NCBI GenBank assembly: GCA_020028375.1
Contig: JAHZNX010000155.1
Span: 1-5,733, forward strand
DNA length: 5,733 nt
Direction of reading: 5' to 3'
Source of the DNA: Betaproteobacteria bacterium
GTDB taxonomy: Bacteria; Pseudomonadota; Gammaproteobacteria; Burkholderiales; SG8-41
Shown here: one piece after another, positions 1 to 5,496 of the stretch
How positions within the stretch are numbered: position 1 is the stretch's first letter
Layout: each line of letters begins with the position of its first letter
Position numbers and translations under genes: made by a program
The notes under the pieces: model-generated
Told to the model about the DNA's origin: nothing
The model's input: the letters and a program-made list of their open reading frames with translations, nothing else
Database searches by the model: none

Positions 1-1515
1 ATCTTCAACAATCTCTTCATGGCGATCGCCGAGCAGATGGGGGTGACGCTCGCCAACACGGCGTACTCGGTCAACATCAAGGAGCGGCTCGATTTCTCCT
101 GCGCGCTGTTCGACACGGCGGGCGGCCTCATTGCCAACGCGCCGCACCTGCCGGTGCATCTCGGCGCGATGGGCGAGAGCGTCCGGGTCATCGCCACCGA
201 GAACGCCGACCGGATGCGCCCGGGTGACGCCTTCATGCTGAACAACCCTTACCACGGCGGCACCCACCTGCCCGATGTCACGGTGGTGACGCCGGTGTTC
301 GACGCCGCAGGAAAGGAGGTGCTGTTCTACGTCGCTTGCCGCGGGCACCACGCCGACATCGGCGGCATCACCCCCGGATCGATGCCCCCCGACAGCAGGC
401 ATCTCGACGAGGAAGGCGTGCTCATCGACAACTTCCTGCTGGTTTCGCAGGGCAAGCTGCGCGAGCGGGAGGTGCACGCTCTTCTCACCGGCGCGCGCTA
501 CCCGGCGCGCAATCCCGAGCAGAATCTCGCGGACCTGCGCGCCATGGTCGCGGCCAACCAGAGAGGCGTTGCCGAGCTCGGACGGGCGGTCGCGCACTAC
601 GGCCTGGAGACGGTCCAGGCCTACATGCGCCACGTGCAGGACAACGCCGAGGAGTCGGTGCGGCGCGTGATCGACGTGCTGAAGGACGGGCGCTACGCCT
701 ACGAGATGGACAATGGCGCGGTGATCCGCGTGAGCATCGCGATCGACCGGCGTGACCGCAGCGCGCTGATCGACTTCACGCATACCTCGGGCCAGCTCGA
801 GAGCAACTTCAATGCGCCCGCGGCGGTCACGATGTCCGCCGTCCTCTACGTGTTCCGCACTCTGGTGAGCGACGACATCCCGCTCAACGCGGGCTGCATG
901 AAGCCGCTCAAGGTCGTCGTTCCCGAAGGCTGCATGCTCAACCCCCGCTATCCGGCGGCGGTGGCGGCCGGCAACGTCGAGACTTCCCAGTGCGTCACCG
1001 ACGCGCTCTACGGCGCGCTTGGCGTGATGGGCGCCTCACAGGGCACGATGAACAACTTCACCTTCGGCAGCGACCGCCACCAATACTACGAGACGATCTG
1101 CGGGGGCTCGGGGGCGGGGGACGGGTTCAACGGCGCCGACTGCGTCCACACGCACATGACCAACACCCGCCTCACCGACCCGGAAGTGCTGGAATGGCGC
1201 TACCCGGTGCTGATCGAGGAATTCGCGGTGCGCCGCGGCAGCGGCGGCGCCGGCCGCTGGCGCGGCGGCGACGGCGCGATCCGCCGTATCCGCTTCCTGG
1301 AACCGATGACCGCCGCGATTCTCTCAGGGCACCGGCGGCTACCGCCCTACGGCATGGCGGGCGGCAAGCCCGGCCAGATCGGGCACAACCGGGTGCGGCA
1401 TTCGAGCGGAGCGACCGTCGAGCTGCGCGGCTGCGATCGCGTCGAGATGGGCGCCGGCGACGTCTTCATCATCGAGACGCCGGGCGGGGGCGGCTACGGC
1501 AAGCCTGAGGGATGA
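1..1515 (+). CDS. Hydantoinase B / 5-oxoprolinase family protein, C-terminal part (5' end outside window)
   Basis: The family hydrolyses cyclic amides such as hydantoins or 5-oxoproline with ATP, pairing a HyuA-type ATPase half with this HyuB-type half. The frame is open from base 1, and the six residues before the first Met (IFNNLF) read like family sequence, so the true start is upstream. In fused 5-oxoprolinases this region joins the A and B halves, so a fused enzyme is likely but unproven. Counting from the Met at base 19, family motifs include NIKERLDFSCALF (19-31), HLPVHLGAM (43-51), NNPYHGGTHLPD (75-86), RGHHADIGG (108-116) and the glycine-rich ending ETPGGGGYG just before the stop. 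The visible 504 residues cover essentially a whole B domain. The stop codon lies in a GGGATGA-type repeat, so the last residues may be repeat-derived. Substrate cannot be told from sequence. Family call is near certain. Confidence 0.95.
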   Translation: MFNNLFMAIAEQMGVTLANTAYSVNIKERLDFSCALFDTAGGLIANAPHLPVHLGAMGESVRVIATENADRMRPGDAFMLNNPYHGGTHLPDVTVVTPVFDAAGKEVLFYVACRGHHADIGGITPGSMPPDSRHLDEEGVLIDNFLLVSQGKLREREVHALLTGARYPARNPEQNLADLRAMVAANQRGVAELGRAVAHYGLETVQAYMRHVQDNAEESVRRVIDVLKDGRYAYEMDNGAVIRVSIAIDRRDRSALIDFTHTSGQLESNFNAPAAVTMSAVLYVFRTLVSDDIPLNAGCMKPLKVVVPEGCMLNPRYPAAVAAGNVETSQCVTDALYGALGVMGASQGTMNNFTFGSDRHQYYETICGGSGAGDGFNGADCVHTHMTNTRLTDPEVLEWRYPVLIEEFAVRRGSGGAGRWRGGDGAIRRIRFLEPMTAAILSGHRRLPPYGMAGGKPGQIGHNRVRHSSGATVELRGCDRVEMGAGDVFIIETPGGGGYGKPEG

Positions 1516-1540
1516 GGGATGAGGGCGGAGGGATGAGGGA
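1506..1540 (+). repeat. GGGATGA-type heptamer tract, copy 1
   Basis: About five imperfect heptamers of GGGATGA/GGGCGGA type. The tract begins in the last codons of the hydantoinase gene and supplies its TGA stop. Bases 1519-1540 recur exactly, inverted, at 2814-2835. Bases 1532-1546 also match the complement of 2772-2785 with one base difference. Because the unit is seven bases long, three units place TGA in all three forward frames. Confidence 0.85.
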
Positions 1541-1546
1541 AAAGCA

Positions 1547-1639
1547 GCTTAACGACCCAAGCTCAGCGACGGCGCCCACGAGACGCGCCGATTGCAACCA
1601 CGACGGCCCGCCGCCGTTCGCTGCAGCGCATGGTTAGGC
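1547..1639 (-). other. attC: attC recombination site of the DUF3303 cassette
   Basis: Read on the minus strand, the site opens with GCCTAAC (RYYYAAC consensus) at 1639-1633 and closes with GTTAAGC (GTTRRRY) at 1553-1547. The inner arms are complementary: GCTGCAGCGAACGGCG on the left pairs with the complement of GCTCAGCGACGGCG on the right. The left arm has two unpaired extra bases (G and A), as expected for the extrahelical bases that set strand choice by integron integrases. The right end, GAGCTTGGGTCGTTAAGC, resembles common environmental attC ends. The site starts 19 bases after the DUF3303 stop, the normal place for a cassette attC. Length is 93 bp, within the usual range. Confidence 0.85.
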
Positions 1640-1658
1640 GACACATCGTCTCACAACT

Positions 1659-1973
1659 TCATTGGCGTTTGAGCCCATCACGAAAGGCAATCGCTTCCAG
1701 TTCCACCCGGACAGCGTCCATGACGGGAACCACGGCTCGCGCCTCGAATTCAAAAGCAGGCAACATCGAGCAGAACTTGTGAACCGCCAACGGATCGTCG
1801 CAATCCAACATCATATACCCACCCCAGTCACCCACTCGTATAACGAACAACTCGATCTTGAAATTGGCGGGCGCCTTCCATTGAGTGAAAACATCCAGTA
1901 TCCGCTTCTGGGCATTCTCGTATTCCATAGGTGAACCTTGCGGGCGTTCGGACCAGGTGATCATGTATTTCAT
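1659..1973 (-). CDS. DUF3303 domain-containing protein
   Basis: A small soluble protein of 104 residues with no signal peptide or membrane segment. The N-terminal MKYMITW, a central IELFVIRVGDWGGYMML stretch and the ending around ARAVVPVMDA match the DUF3303 family as I know it; its biochemical role is unknown. The sequence runs as alternating hydrophobic strands and helices, as in small ferredoxin-like folds (inference). The ATG at 1973 is supported by AAAGGAG seven bases upstream. The gene is alone in its cassette and runs opposite to the upstream hydantoinase gene. Its lower G+C than the neighbours agrees with acquisition as a cassette. It appears intact. Confidence 0.88.
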   Translation of the reverse strand: MKYMITWSERPQGSPMEYENAQKRILDVFTQWKAPANFKIELFVIRVGDWGGYMMLDCDDPLAVHKFCSMLPAFEFEARAVVPVMDAVRVELEAIAFRDGLKRQ

Positions 1974-1980
1974 TGGTATT

Positions 1981-1987
1981 CTCCTTT
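1981..1987 (-). promoter_or_regulatory. Shine-Dalgarno site of the DUF3303 gene
   Basis: AAAGGAG on the minus strand, seven bases before the ATG at 1973. It fixes the start and means the cassette carries its own translation signal, so any read-through transcript could express the gene. Confidence 0.85.
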
Positions 1988-2025
1988 ATTGGGTTGATGT
2001 CATCGGAACGGTAGCCTTTTAAACG

Positions 2026-2100
2026 GCCTAACGTCCGCAGTGAAATGCGCGTGCGAGCGGTGACGCTCGCAGAGCCTCATTTTCGACCCCGTGGTTAGGT
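2026..2100 (-). other. attC: attC recombination site of the DUF4160-DUF2442 cassette
   Basis: On the minus strand it opens with ACCTAAC (2100-2094) and closes with GTTAGGC (2032-2026), matching RYYYAAC and GTTRRRY. The centre is a perfect 8-bp stem, TGCGAGCG with CGCTCGCA, around a four-base loop (2052-2071). The flanking arms pair imperfectly, and the left arm carries about three extra bases. The length is 75 bp. Apart from the core boxes its sequence differs from the 1547-1639 site, as in mobile arrays with cassettes of mixed origin. The TAA stop of the DUF2442 gene lies in the opening core. Confidence 0.82.
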
Positions 2101-2364
2101 GCTGGAACGCGCCACCAGCGGGAACTTCTCTGGGTGGCGGATGGATTCGACGGCCAGATCCACATCGAGGTCGGGCCAGTAGAGGTGGTGCGGTTGAGGG
2201 CGTTCCACTCTCGTGAGCTTGGCGATCGGAGCGTCCTTGAACCAGGGAAACTGCGAAAAGGGCACGAATAGCTCCTCGGTCCCCAGCATGAGCCAGAAAC
2301 CGTGAGTCGAGACGTTCGTGACTTCAACGTCCAAAGTGCTTGCGCCAGGCAGCACGGATGTCAT
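2095..2364 (-). CDS. DUF2442 domain-containing protein
   Basis: The product is 89 residues, small and soluble, of unknown function. Family-like features are LDVEVTNVSTHGFWLML (11-27), the ELFVPFSQFPWFKDA segment (about 31-45) and HHLYWPDLDVDLAVESI (about 59-75), which I recognise from DUF2442 proteins. Genes of this family are often found next to DUF4160 genes, as here, and toxin-antitoxin-like roles have been proposed for such small pairs, but nothing in this sequence proves one. The chosen ATG lies 41 bases inside the end of the DUF4160 reading frame with no clear ribosome binding site, suggesting translational coupling. The stop codon is part of the attC core. The frame is intact. Confidence 0.87.
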   Translation of the reverse strand: MTSVLPGASTLDVEVTNVSTHGFWLMLGTEELFVPFSQFPWFKDAPIAKLTRVERPQPHHLYWPDLDVDLAVESIRHPEKFPLVARSST

Positions 2365-2565
2365 TTTCGTGTTTGCGGACCAACGCGTCGGCCGCCCGAA
2401 TCTGGCGGTCGTTCAGGCCGCGTAATTGTGCGCCAGTTCAATCACGGGCTCAAGCCAGAACTTCGCTTCCCCGTCGGCGTGATGCACGTGCACGTGGAGC
2501 CGGGATTCCTCACGTGAGAAGAAAAAGAACCGGAATCCACTCTCGCGAAAGATTGTCGGGCTCAA
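2324..2565 (-). pseudogene. DUF4160 family gene broken by a two-base frameshift
   Basis: Two frames together give a DUF4160-like protein. The first (2565-2413) encodes about 50 residues with FRESGFRFFFFSREE, RLHVHVHHADGEAKFWLEP and ending at AHNYAA-stop. The second (2419-2324) continues NYGLNDRQIRAADALVRKHE to AAWRKHFGR-stop. Removing two bases at about 2420-2421 in a CG run joins them into about 79 residues. The histidine-rich HVHVHHADGEAKFWLEP core is the family hallmark; function is unknown. The best start is TTG at 2565, with GGAAGA seven bases upstream; an upstream GTG at 2583 in the same frame meets TAG after four codons. The premature stop lies 48 bases before the DUF2442 start and may weaken coupling. 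A sequencing error is possible, though two-base errors are less usual than single-base ones. Confidence 0.8.
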
Positions 2566-2581
2566 GGGCTATTCTTCCGGC

Positions 2582-2603
2582 ACCTAACAAGTAGTAGTTA
2601 GCC
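2582..2603 (-). other. Short core-site hairpin at the entry edge of the cassette array
   Basis: On the minus strand this reads GGCTAAC, eight bases, then GTTAGGT. The outer boxes resemble integron core sites (the first deviates from RYYYAAC at one position) and form a CTAAC/GTTAG stem around eight bases. It is far shorter than a working attC and lacks inner arms. It may be a collapsed attC remnant or part of an attI-like site. No integrase gene is nearby to decide. Confidence 0.4.
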
Positions 2604-2604
2604 T

Positions 2605-2626
2605 AAAAGCCGATTTGTAAATCGGC
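2605..2626 (-). terminator. Rho-independent terminator, minus strand
   Basis: GCCGATTT and AAATCGGC form a perfect stem around two central bases (in practice seven pairs with loop TACA), followed on the minus strand by TTTT at 2608-2605. The plus-strand copy has AAAA before and no T run after, so it acts toward lower coordinates. It lies after the small membrane-protein gene and before the cassettes, so it would stop transcripts from that gene entering the array. The T run is short, so strength is uncertain. Confidence 0.6.
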
Positions 2627-2738
2627 ATTGTGCTCGTGACGTTGCCATCCCTCAAGCCGGCCAAAGCGTTACGGCGGGAAGTTGCATAAAAATTCAAGAG
2701 TTGTGCTCGGCCATGTTTTTCGTATCCGGCTAACGTGT

Positions 2739-2767
2739 CGTCACCTCGTCACTCGACACCCGTCACT
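2739..2767. repeat. CGTCACT-type short-period tract
   Basis: Four units, CGTCACCT, CGTCACT, CGACACC and CGTCACT, run head to tail with a period of seven to eight bases. The tract lies beside a GGCTAAC core-like box (2728-2734) and just before the second heptamer tract. It is not coding as far as I can see. Confidence 0.6.
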
Positions 2768-2776
2768 TATCCTGCT

Positions 2777-2837
2777 TTCCCTCATCCCTTATCCCTCATC
2801 CTTCTTCCCCTCCTCCCTCATCCCTCCGCCCTCATTC
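2777..2837 (-). repeat. GGGATGA-type heptamer tract, copy 2 (inverted)
   Basis: Read on the minus strand it is a run of GGGATGA, GGGCGGA and GGGATAA-like units. Bases 2814-2835 are the exact reverse complement of 1519-1540 (22 bp). The tract overlaps the 3' end of the small membrane-protein gene and supplies its last 15 or so codons and its TAA stop. It is longer than copy 1 because of extra units. Confidence 0.85.
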
Positions 2838-3064
2838 CTCGCCTCGCTCCCCGGCTCCAGCCCCAGCCATTTGAGCAGCCAGACGAGCACGAACCCAGCG
2901 ACGAGCGGCCACCAGTGGCCGAGCAGGATCGCGAGCAGGCCGGAGCAGCCGTAGGTGAGCCCCATAACGAACAGGCCGAAATTTGAGCTCCGGTAGAAGA
3001 CGTACAGCATCGCGAACGACAGCGCGATGAAGATTCCGGCGACGAAGTAAGTGACGTAGATCAT
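2789..3064 (-). CDS. Small inner-membrane protein, three predicted helices
   Basis: I do not recognise a named family. The 91-residue product has three hydrophobic segments at about residues 3-24, 29-49 and 51-69, with few charges between them (R25 after the first helix, K65 inside the third), so an inner-membrane location is likely. The protein proper seems to end near LEPGSEA (residue 75). The remaining charged, glycine-rich tail, with EGGG and KKDEG, is encoded by the heptamer tract and may be an accidental extension. The ATG at 3064 has no clear ribosome binding site. The gene diverges from the MFS gene, with 55 bases between their starts. The opposite-strand frames here are low-complexity translations of the repeats, so this minus-strand frame is favoured. 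Confidence 0.75.
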   Translation of the reverse strand: MIYVTYFVAGIFIALSFAMLYVFYRSSNFGLFVMGLTYGCSGLLAILLGHWWPLVAGFVLVWLLKWLGLEPGSEARNEGGGMREEGKKDEG

Positions 3065-3119
3065 GGTGCTATGATTGTCACAGAAGCGTCATGAGAATGT
3101 CATCAATGCCCGCCGGCGC

Positions 3120-4307
3120 ATGGTGAGTCGAAAACGCACGCTCGCCACCTGCTCCGCCGCCCACGCGCTGCACGACGGGCTGTCCGACGTCACCTACGTG
3201 CTGCTGCCGCTGCTCGCGCAGACCTTCGGCCTGTCGCTCGCCCAGGTCGGGCTGATCCGCTCCGCCCACCGCGCGTCGATGGCGACGTTCCAGATCCCGG
3301 CCGGACTCATTGCGGAACGCGTCGGCGAACGCAATCTGCTTGCGCTGGGGACGCTGATCGCCGGCGCCGCGTTTCTCGCGCTCGGCTACGCTCCCGGGTT
3401 CTGGGCCATCCTCGTGGCGCTCTTCTTCGCGGGGGTCGGCTCGGCGGTCCAGCACCCGCTCTCCTCCACCATCATATCGCACGCCTATCCCGCGGAAGGC
3501 CGGCGCGCAGCGCTTGGCACCTACAACTTCTTCGGCGACGTCGGCAAGTTTGCCTTCGGCGGCGCCGTGAGCCTGCTGCTCGTCGCCGGAATTTCCTGGG
3601 AAGCGCCGGTCATCGGATTCGGCCTGCTGGGCATCGCGACCGCAGTTGCGATATTTCTCTACGTCAACAACACGCGCGACGGGAGAGCGCCCGTCGGCCA
3701 GGCCGAACCGGCGGGGAAATCCGCCGCCGGGTGGGGCATCCGCAGTCCCCTGTCGTTCACCGCGCTGTGCCTGATCGAGATCCTCGACTCGAGCACGCGC
3801 ACGGGCTTTCTCACCTTCATCGCGTTCCTGCTGATCGCCAAGGGGTTGCCGGAGGGCTGGGCCGTGCTTGCGGTTCCGCTCATCCTCGTCGGCGGCATGG
3901 CCGGGAAGCTCGCCTGCGGATTCCTCGCCGAGCGCTATGGCGTCGCCCGCATGATCGTCTTGACCGAGATTGGGACCGGCTGCGGCATCCTCGCTACGTT
4001 GGCGTTACCCAGCGCCACGTCGTTCCTGCTGCTGCCGCTGATCGGCGTGGTGCTGAACGGCACCTCCTCGGTGCTCTACGCCACGGTCGGCGACTACGTC
4101 GAGCAGGACCGCCTGCCCCGCGCCTTCGGGCTGATCTATACGCTGGGTTCGCTGTGCGGCATCGCGGCGCCCCTCGGCTACGGCCTCCTCGGAGATCTCC
4201 ACGGCCTCGAGACGGCGATCGCCGTAATCGGCATCGCGGTCTTCCTCACCGTGCCGCTCGCGGCGCTGCTGAAGCCCGCGGCGGCGTCTCGATTGCGCAG
4301 CGCCTAG
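3120..4307 (+). CDS. Major facilitator superfamily (MFS) transporter
   Basis: A 395-residue polytopic inner-membrane permease, normal length for a 12-helix MFS protein, moving a small solute or drug with an ion gradient. Visible features are an N-terminal AAHALHDGLSDVTYVLLPLL helix, a motif-A-like loop GLIAERVGERN near residues 62-72, a hydrophilic central linker near NNTRDGRAPVGQAEPAGKSA, and the repeated loop GFLAERYGVAR in the second half, showing the two-fold repeat. The N-terminal part resembles the fosmidomycin-resistance-like branch, but substrate cannot be assigned. I chose ATG at 3120; a TTG at 3075 in the same frame would add 15 polar residues not expected in the family. No strong ribosome binding site is seen. 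It converges on the PrpF-family gene with a four-base tail overlap. Confidence 0.93.
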   Translation: MVSRKRTLATCSAAHALHDGLSDVTYVLLPLLAQTFGLSLAQVGLIRSAHRASMATFQIPAGLIAERVGERNLLALGTLIAGAAFLALGYAPGFWAILVALFFAGVGSAVQHPLSSTIISHAYPAEGRRAALGTYNFFGDVGKFAFGGAVSLLLVAGISWEAPVIGFGLLGIATAVAIFLYVNNTRDGRAPVGQAEPAGKSAAGWGIRSPLSFTALCLIEILDSSTRTGFLTFIAFLLIAKGLPEGWAVLAVPLILVGGMAGKLACGFLAERYGVARMIVLTEIGTGCGILATLALPSATSFLLLPLIGVVLNGTSSVLYATVGDYVEQDRLPRAFGLIYTLGSLCGIAAPLGYGLLGDLHGLETAIAVIGIAVFLTVPLAALLKPAAASRLRSA

Positions 4308-5476
4308 CTCGCGGCCATGCGCGGCACGCGTGAAGCGCGCACGAGCACGCGGCCCTCGAACATGCGCCGCTGCGTGCGGTAGAAGGCGCCCTGCTCCGCG
4401 TGCCACTGCCCTTCCAGCTTGCGCACGCTCGCGGCCGCCGTGAGGACGCCGGATGGCATGCCGATGCGGATTTCGGCCTCTGGGCTTTGCGCGTTGCGGG
4501 CAAGCTCGTTGACCACGGTACCGTCCACTCGCGCTGCGACTGCCAGGCACAGCGTGCACGTCAACGGCAGCGCGCGATGGGGCTGGCCGTTCGACATCAT
4601 GCGCGCGGTGAGATCCACTACTGCCGCCTCGACCCGGTCGCCCGTCAGCGTCTTCGCTTCCTGCGGGGCTGAAACAAATCCGACGAAAGGCACCGTGGCG
4701 CGCTTCGCCGCCTCCTCGGGTGTCCTCGTGATACCCATCGCTACCGAGGCGGCGATGCGGATCGCGGCGAGTTTTTTCAGCAACTCGGGATTGGCGTCGA
4801 TTTCGTCTGGCAGCTCCGTGCCCTTGATGCCGAGGTCGGCGGCACGGGCAAACACGCACGCGTTGGCCGCGTCCACCATCGAAACGCGGAACTTGCCGTA
4901 GCCCGGCACGTCGAGCGTGTCCGCGACATTGCCCGTGGGCAGCAGCTTCCCGGTGGTCGCGCCGCCCGGCTCGCGGAACTCGAGCTTCACCGGCGCTCCG
5001 GTCCCGGCCACACCCGGTATGGCGAGAGCGCCGTCCACCGCCGCCGCGCCGTTTTCGAGCGGAAACCGCGACCAGATGATCTTTTTCGTATTGGTGTTGT
5101 GGACGCGCACCAGGGCGTCGGGCCCCGACACCGTCACCAGCCCCTCGTCCACCGCGAACGGGCCCATGGCGGAGGACATGTTGCCGCAGTTCGCGCCGTA
5201 GTCCACCCGCGCCTCCTTCACCTGCACCTGCGCGAAGGTGTAGTCGATGTCGGCATCATCCCGGCTTGGCGGGCCCACCACGCAGACCTTCGAGAGCGAG
5301 GACACGCCCCCGCCCATGCCGTCGAGCTGCCGCCCGTAGGGGTCGGGGCTGCCGATGGCGGCAAGAAAGATCGCGTCCCACTGCGCACGGTCGCGCGGCA
5401 GGTCCTTCGCGTTGAACACGACGGCGTTGCTGGTGCCGCCGCGCATGAACACCGCGGGAATCTTCAACTGCTTCAT
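4304..5476 (-). CDS. PrpF-family isomerase (2-methylaconitate isomerase / 4-oxalomesaconate tautomerase-like)
   Basis: The family (DUF453/PrpF) shifts double bonds in tricarboxylates such as 2-methylaconitate in the methylcitrate cycle, or oxalomesaconate in aromatic degradation. The 390 residues match the usual length. Motifs are the opening IPAVFMRGGTSNAVVF (6-21), DGMGGGVSSLSKV (52-64) and DYGANCGNMSSAMGPFA (92-108). K63 and C97 appear to correspond to the active-site lysine and cysteine I recall for Shewanella PrpF (K73, C107), with the same 34-residue spacing. It is cytosolic, with no signal peptide. The ATG at 5476 has AGGAGGA seven bases upstream. No acnD, prpB, prpC or protocatechuate-pathway gene is in the window, so the substrate is open and I give no symbol. 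The leader contains a palindromic repeat element. Confidence 0.93.
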   Translation of the reverse strand: MKQLKIPAVFMRGGTSNAVVFNAKDLPRDRAQWDAIFLAAIGSPDPYGRQLDGMGGGVSSLSKVCVVGPPSRDDADIDYTFAQVQVKEARVDYGANCGNMSSAMGPFAVDEGLVTVSGPDALVRVHNTNTKKIIWSRFPLENGAAAVDGALAIPGVAGTGAPVKLEFREPGGATTGKLLPTGNVADTLDVPGYGKFRVSMVDAANACVFARAADLGIKGTELPDEIDANPELLKKLAAIRIAASVAMGITRTPEEAAKRATVPFVGFVSAPQEAKTLTGDRVEAAVVDLTARMMSNGQPHRALPLTCTLCLAVAARVDGTVVNELARNAQSPEAEIRIGMPSGVLTAAASVRKLEGQWHAEQGAFYRTQRRMFEGRVLVRASRVPRMAAS

Positions 5477-5483
5477 CCAAGAC

Positions 5484-5490
5484 TCCTCCT
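5484..5490 (-). promoter_or_regulatory. Strong Shine-Dalgarno site of the PrpF-family gene
   Basis: AGGAGGA on the minus strand, seven bases before the ATG at 5476. It is nearly the full 16S complement. The first hairpin of the upstream palindromic repeat ends only six bases away, and its outer arm contains CCTCCT, which could pair with this site. Confidence 0.88.
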
Positions 5491-5496
5491 ATGGCT

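Larger units (their letters stand above)
1553..2031 (-). mobile_element. Integron gene cassette 2 (DUF3303 gene plus attC)
   Basis: The boundaries are set by the crossover point between G and TT in the two GTTRRRY cores (2032-2026 and 1553-1547). The resulting 479-bp unit holds one gene, a 5' leader of about 58 bases and a downstream attC, the standard cassette plan. Two 60-base lines sampled inside the gene have 53% and 47% G+C against about 67% in a sampled line of the MFS gene, which agrees with separate origin. No promoter was identified in the leader. Confidence 0.8.
2032..2587 (-). mobile_element. Integron gene cassette 1 (DUF4160 and DUF2442 genes plus attC)
   Basis: This 556-bp unit runs from the crossover point in GTTAGGT (2588-2582, minus strand) to that in GTTAGGC (2032-2026). 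It holds two overlapping genes in the same direction, then attC. The start boundary is a good GTTRRRY core, but what lies before it is not a normal full-length attC, so this edge is less certain than the other. Two-gene cassettes are less common than single-gene ones. Confidence 0.72.

Noticed and set aside
1662..1934. Plus-strand open frame of 90 codons opposite the DUF3303 gene
   Set aside because: The minus-strand frame has family similarity, a strong ribosome binding site and the correct position relative to attC.
2682..2986. Plus-strand open frames over the repeat tracts and the small membrane-protein gene
   Set aside because: They translate CCCTCAT-type repeats into Pro/Ser-rich low-complexity sequence and then the complement of a convincing membrane protein.
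3070..3075. TATGAT as a -10 box for the MFS gene
   Set aside because: No acceptable -35 hexamer is found 16-18 bases upstream, so it is not listed as a promoter.
3075..3119. TTG start at 3075 extending the MFS protein by 15 residues
   Set aside because: The added residues are polar and unlike the family start, and no ribosome binding site precedes it. The ATG at 3120 gives a normal N-terminus.
4005..4859. Long open frame of 284 codons on the minus strand across the MFS/PrpF junction
   Set aside because: It is an Arg/Ala-rich shadow typical of GC-rich DNA and covers two genes with clear family identity in other frames.
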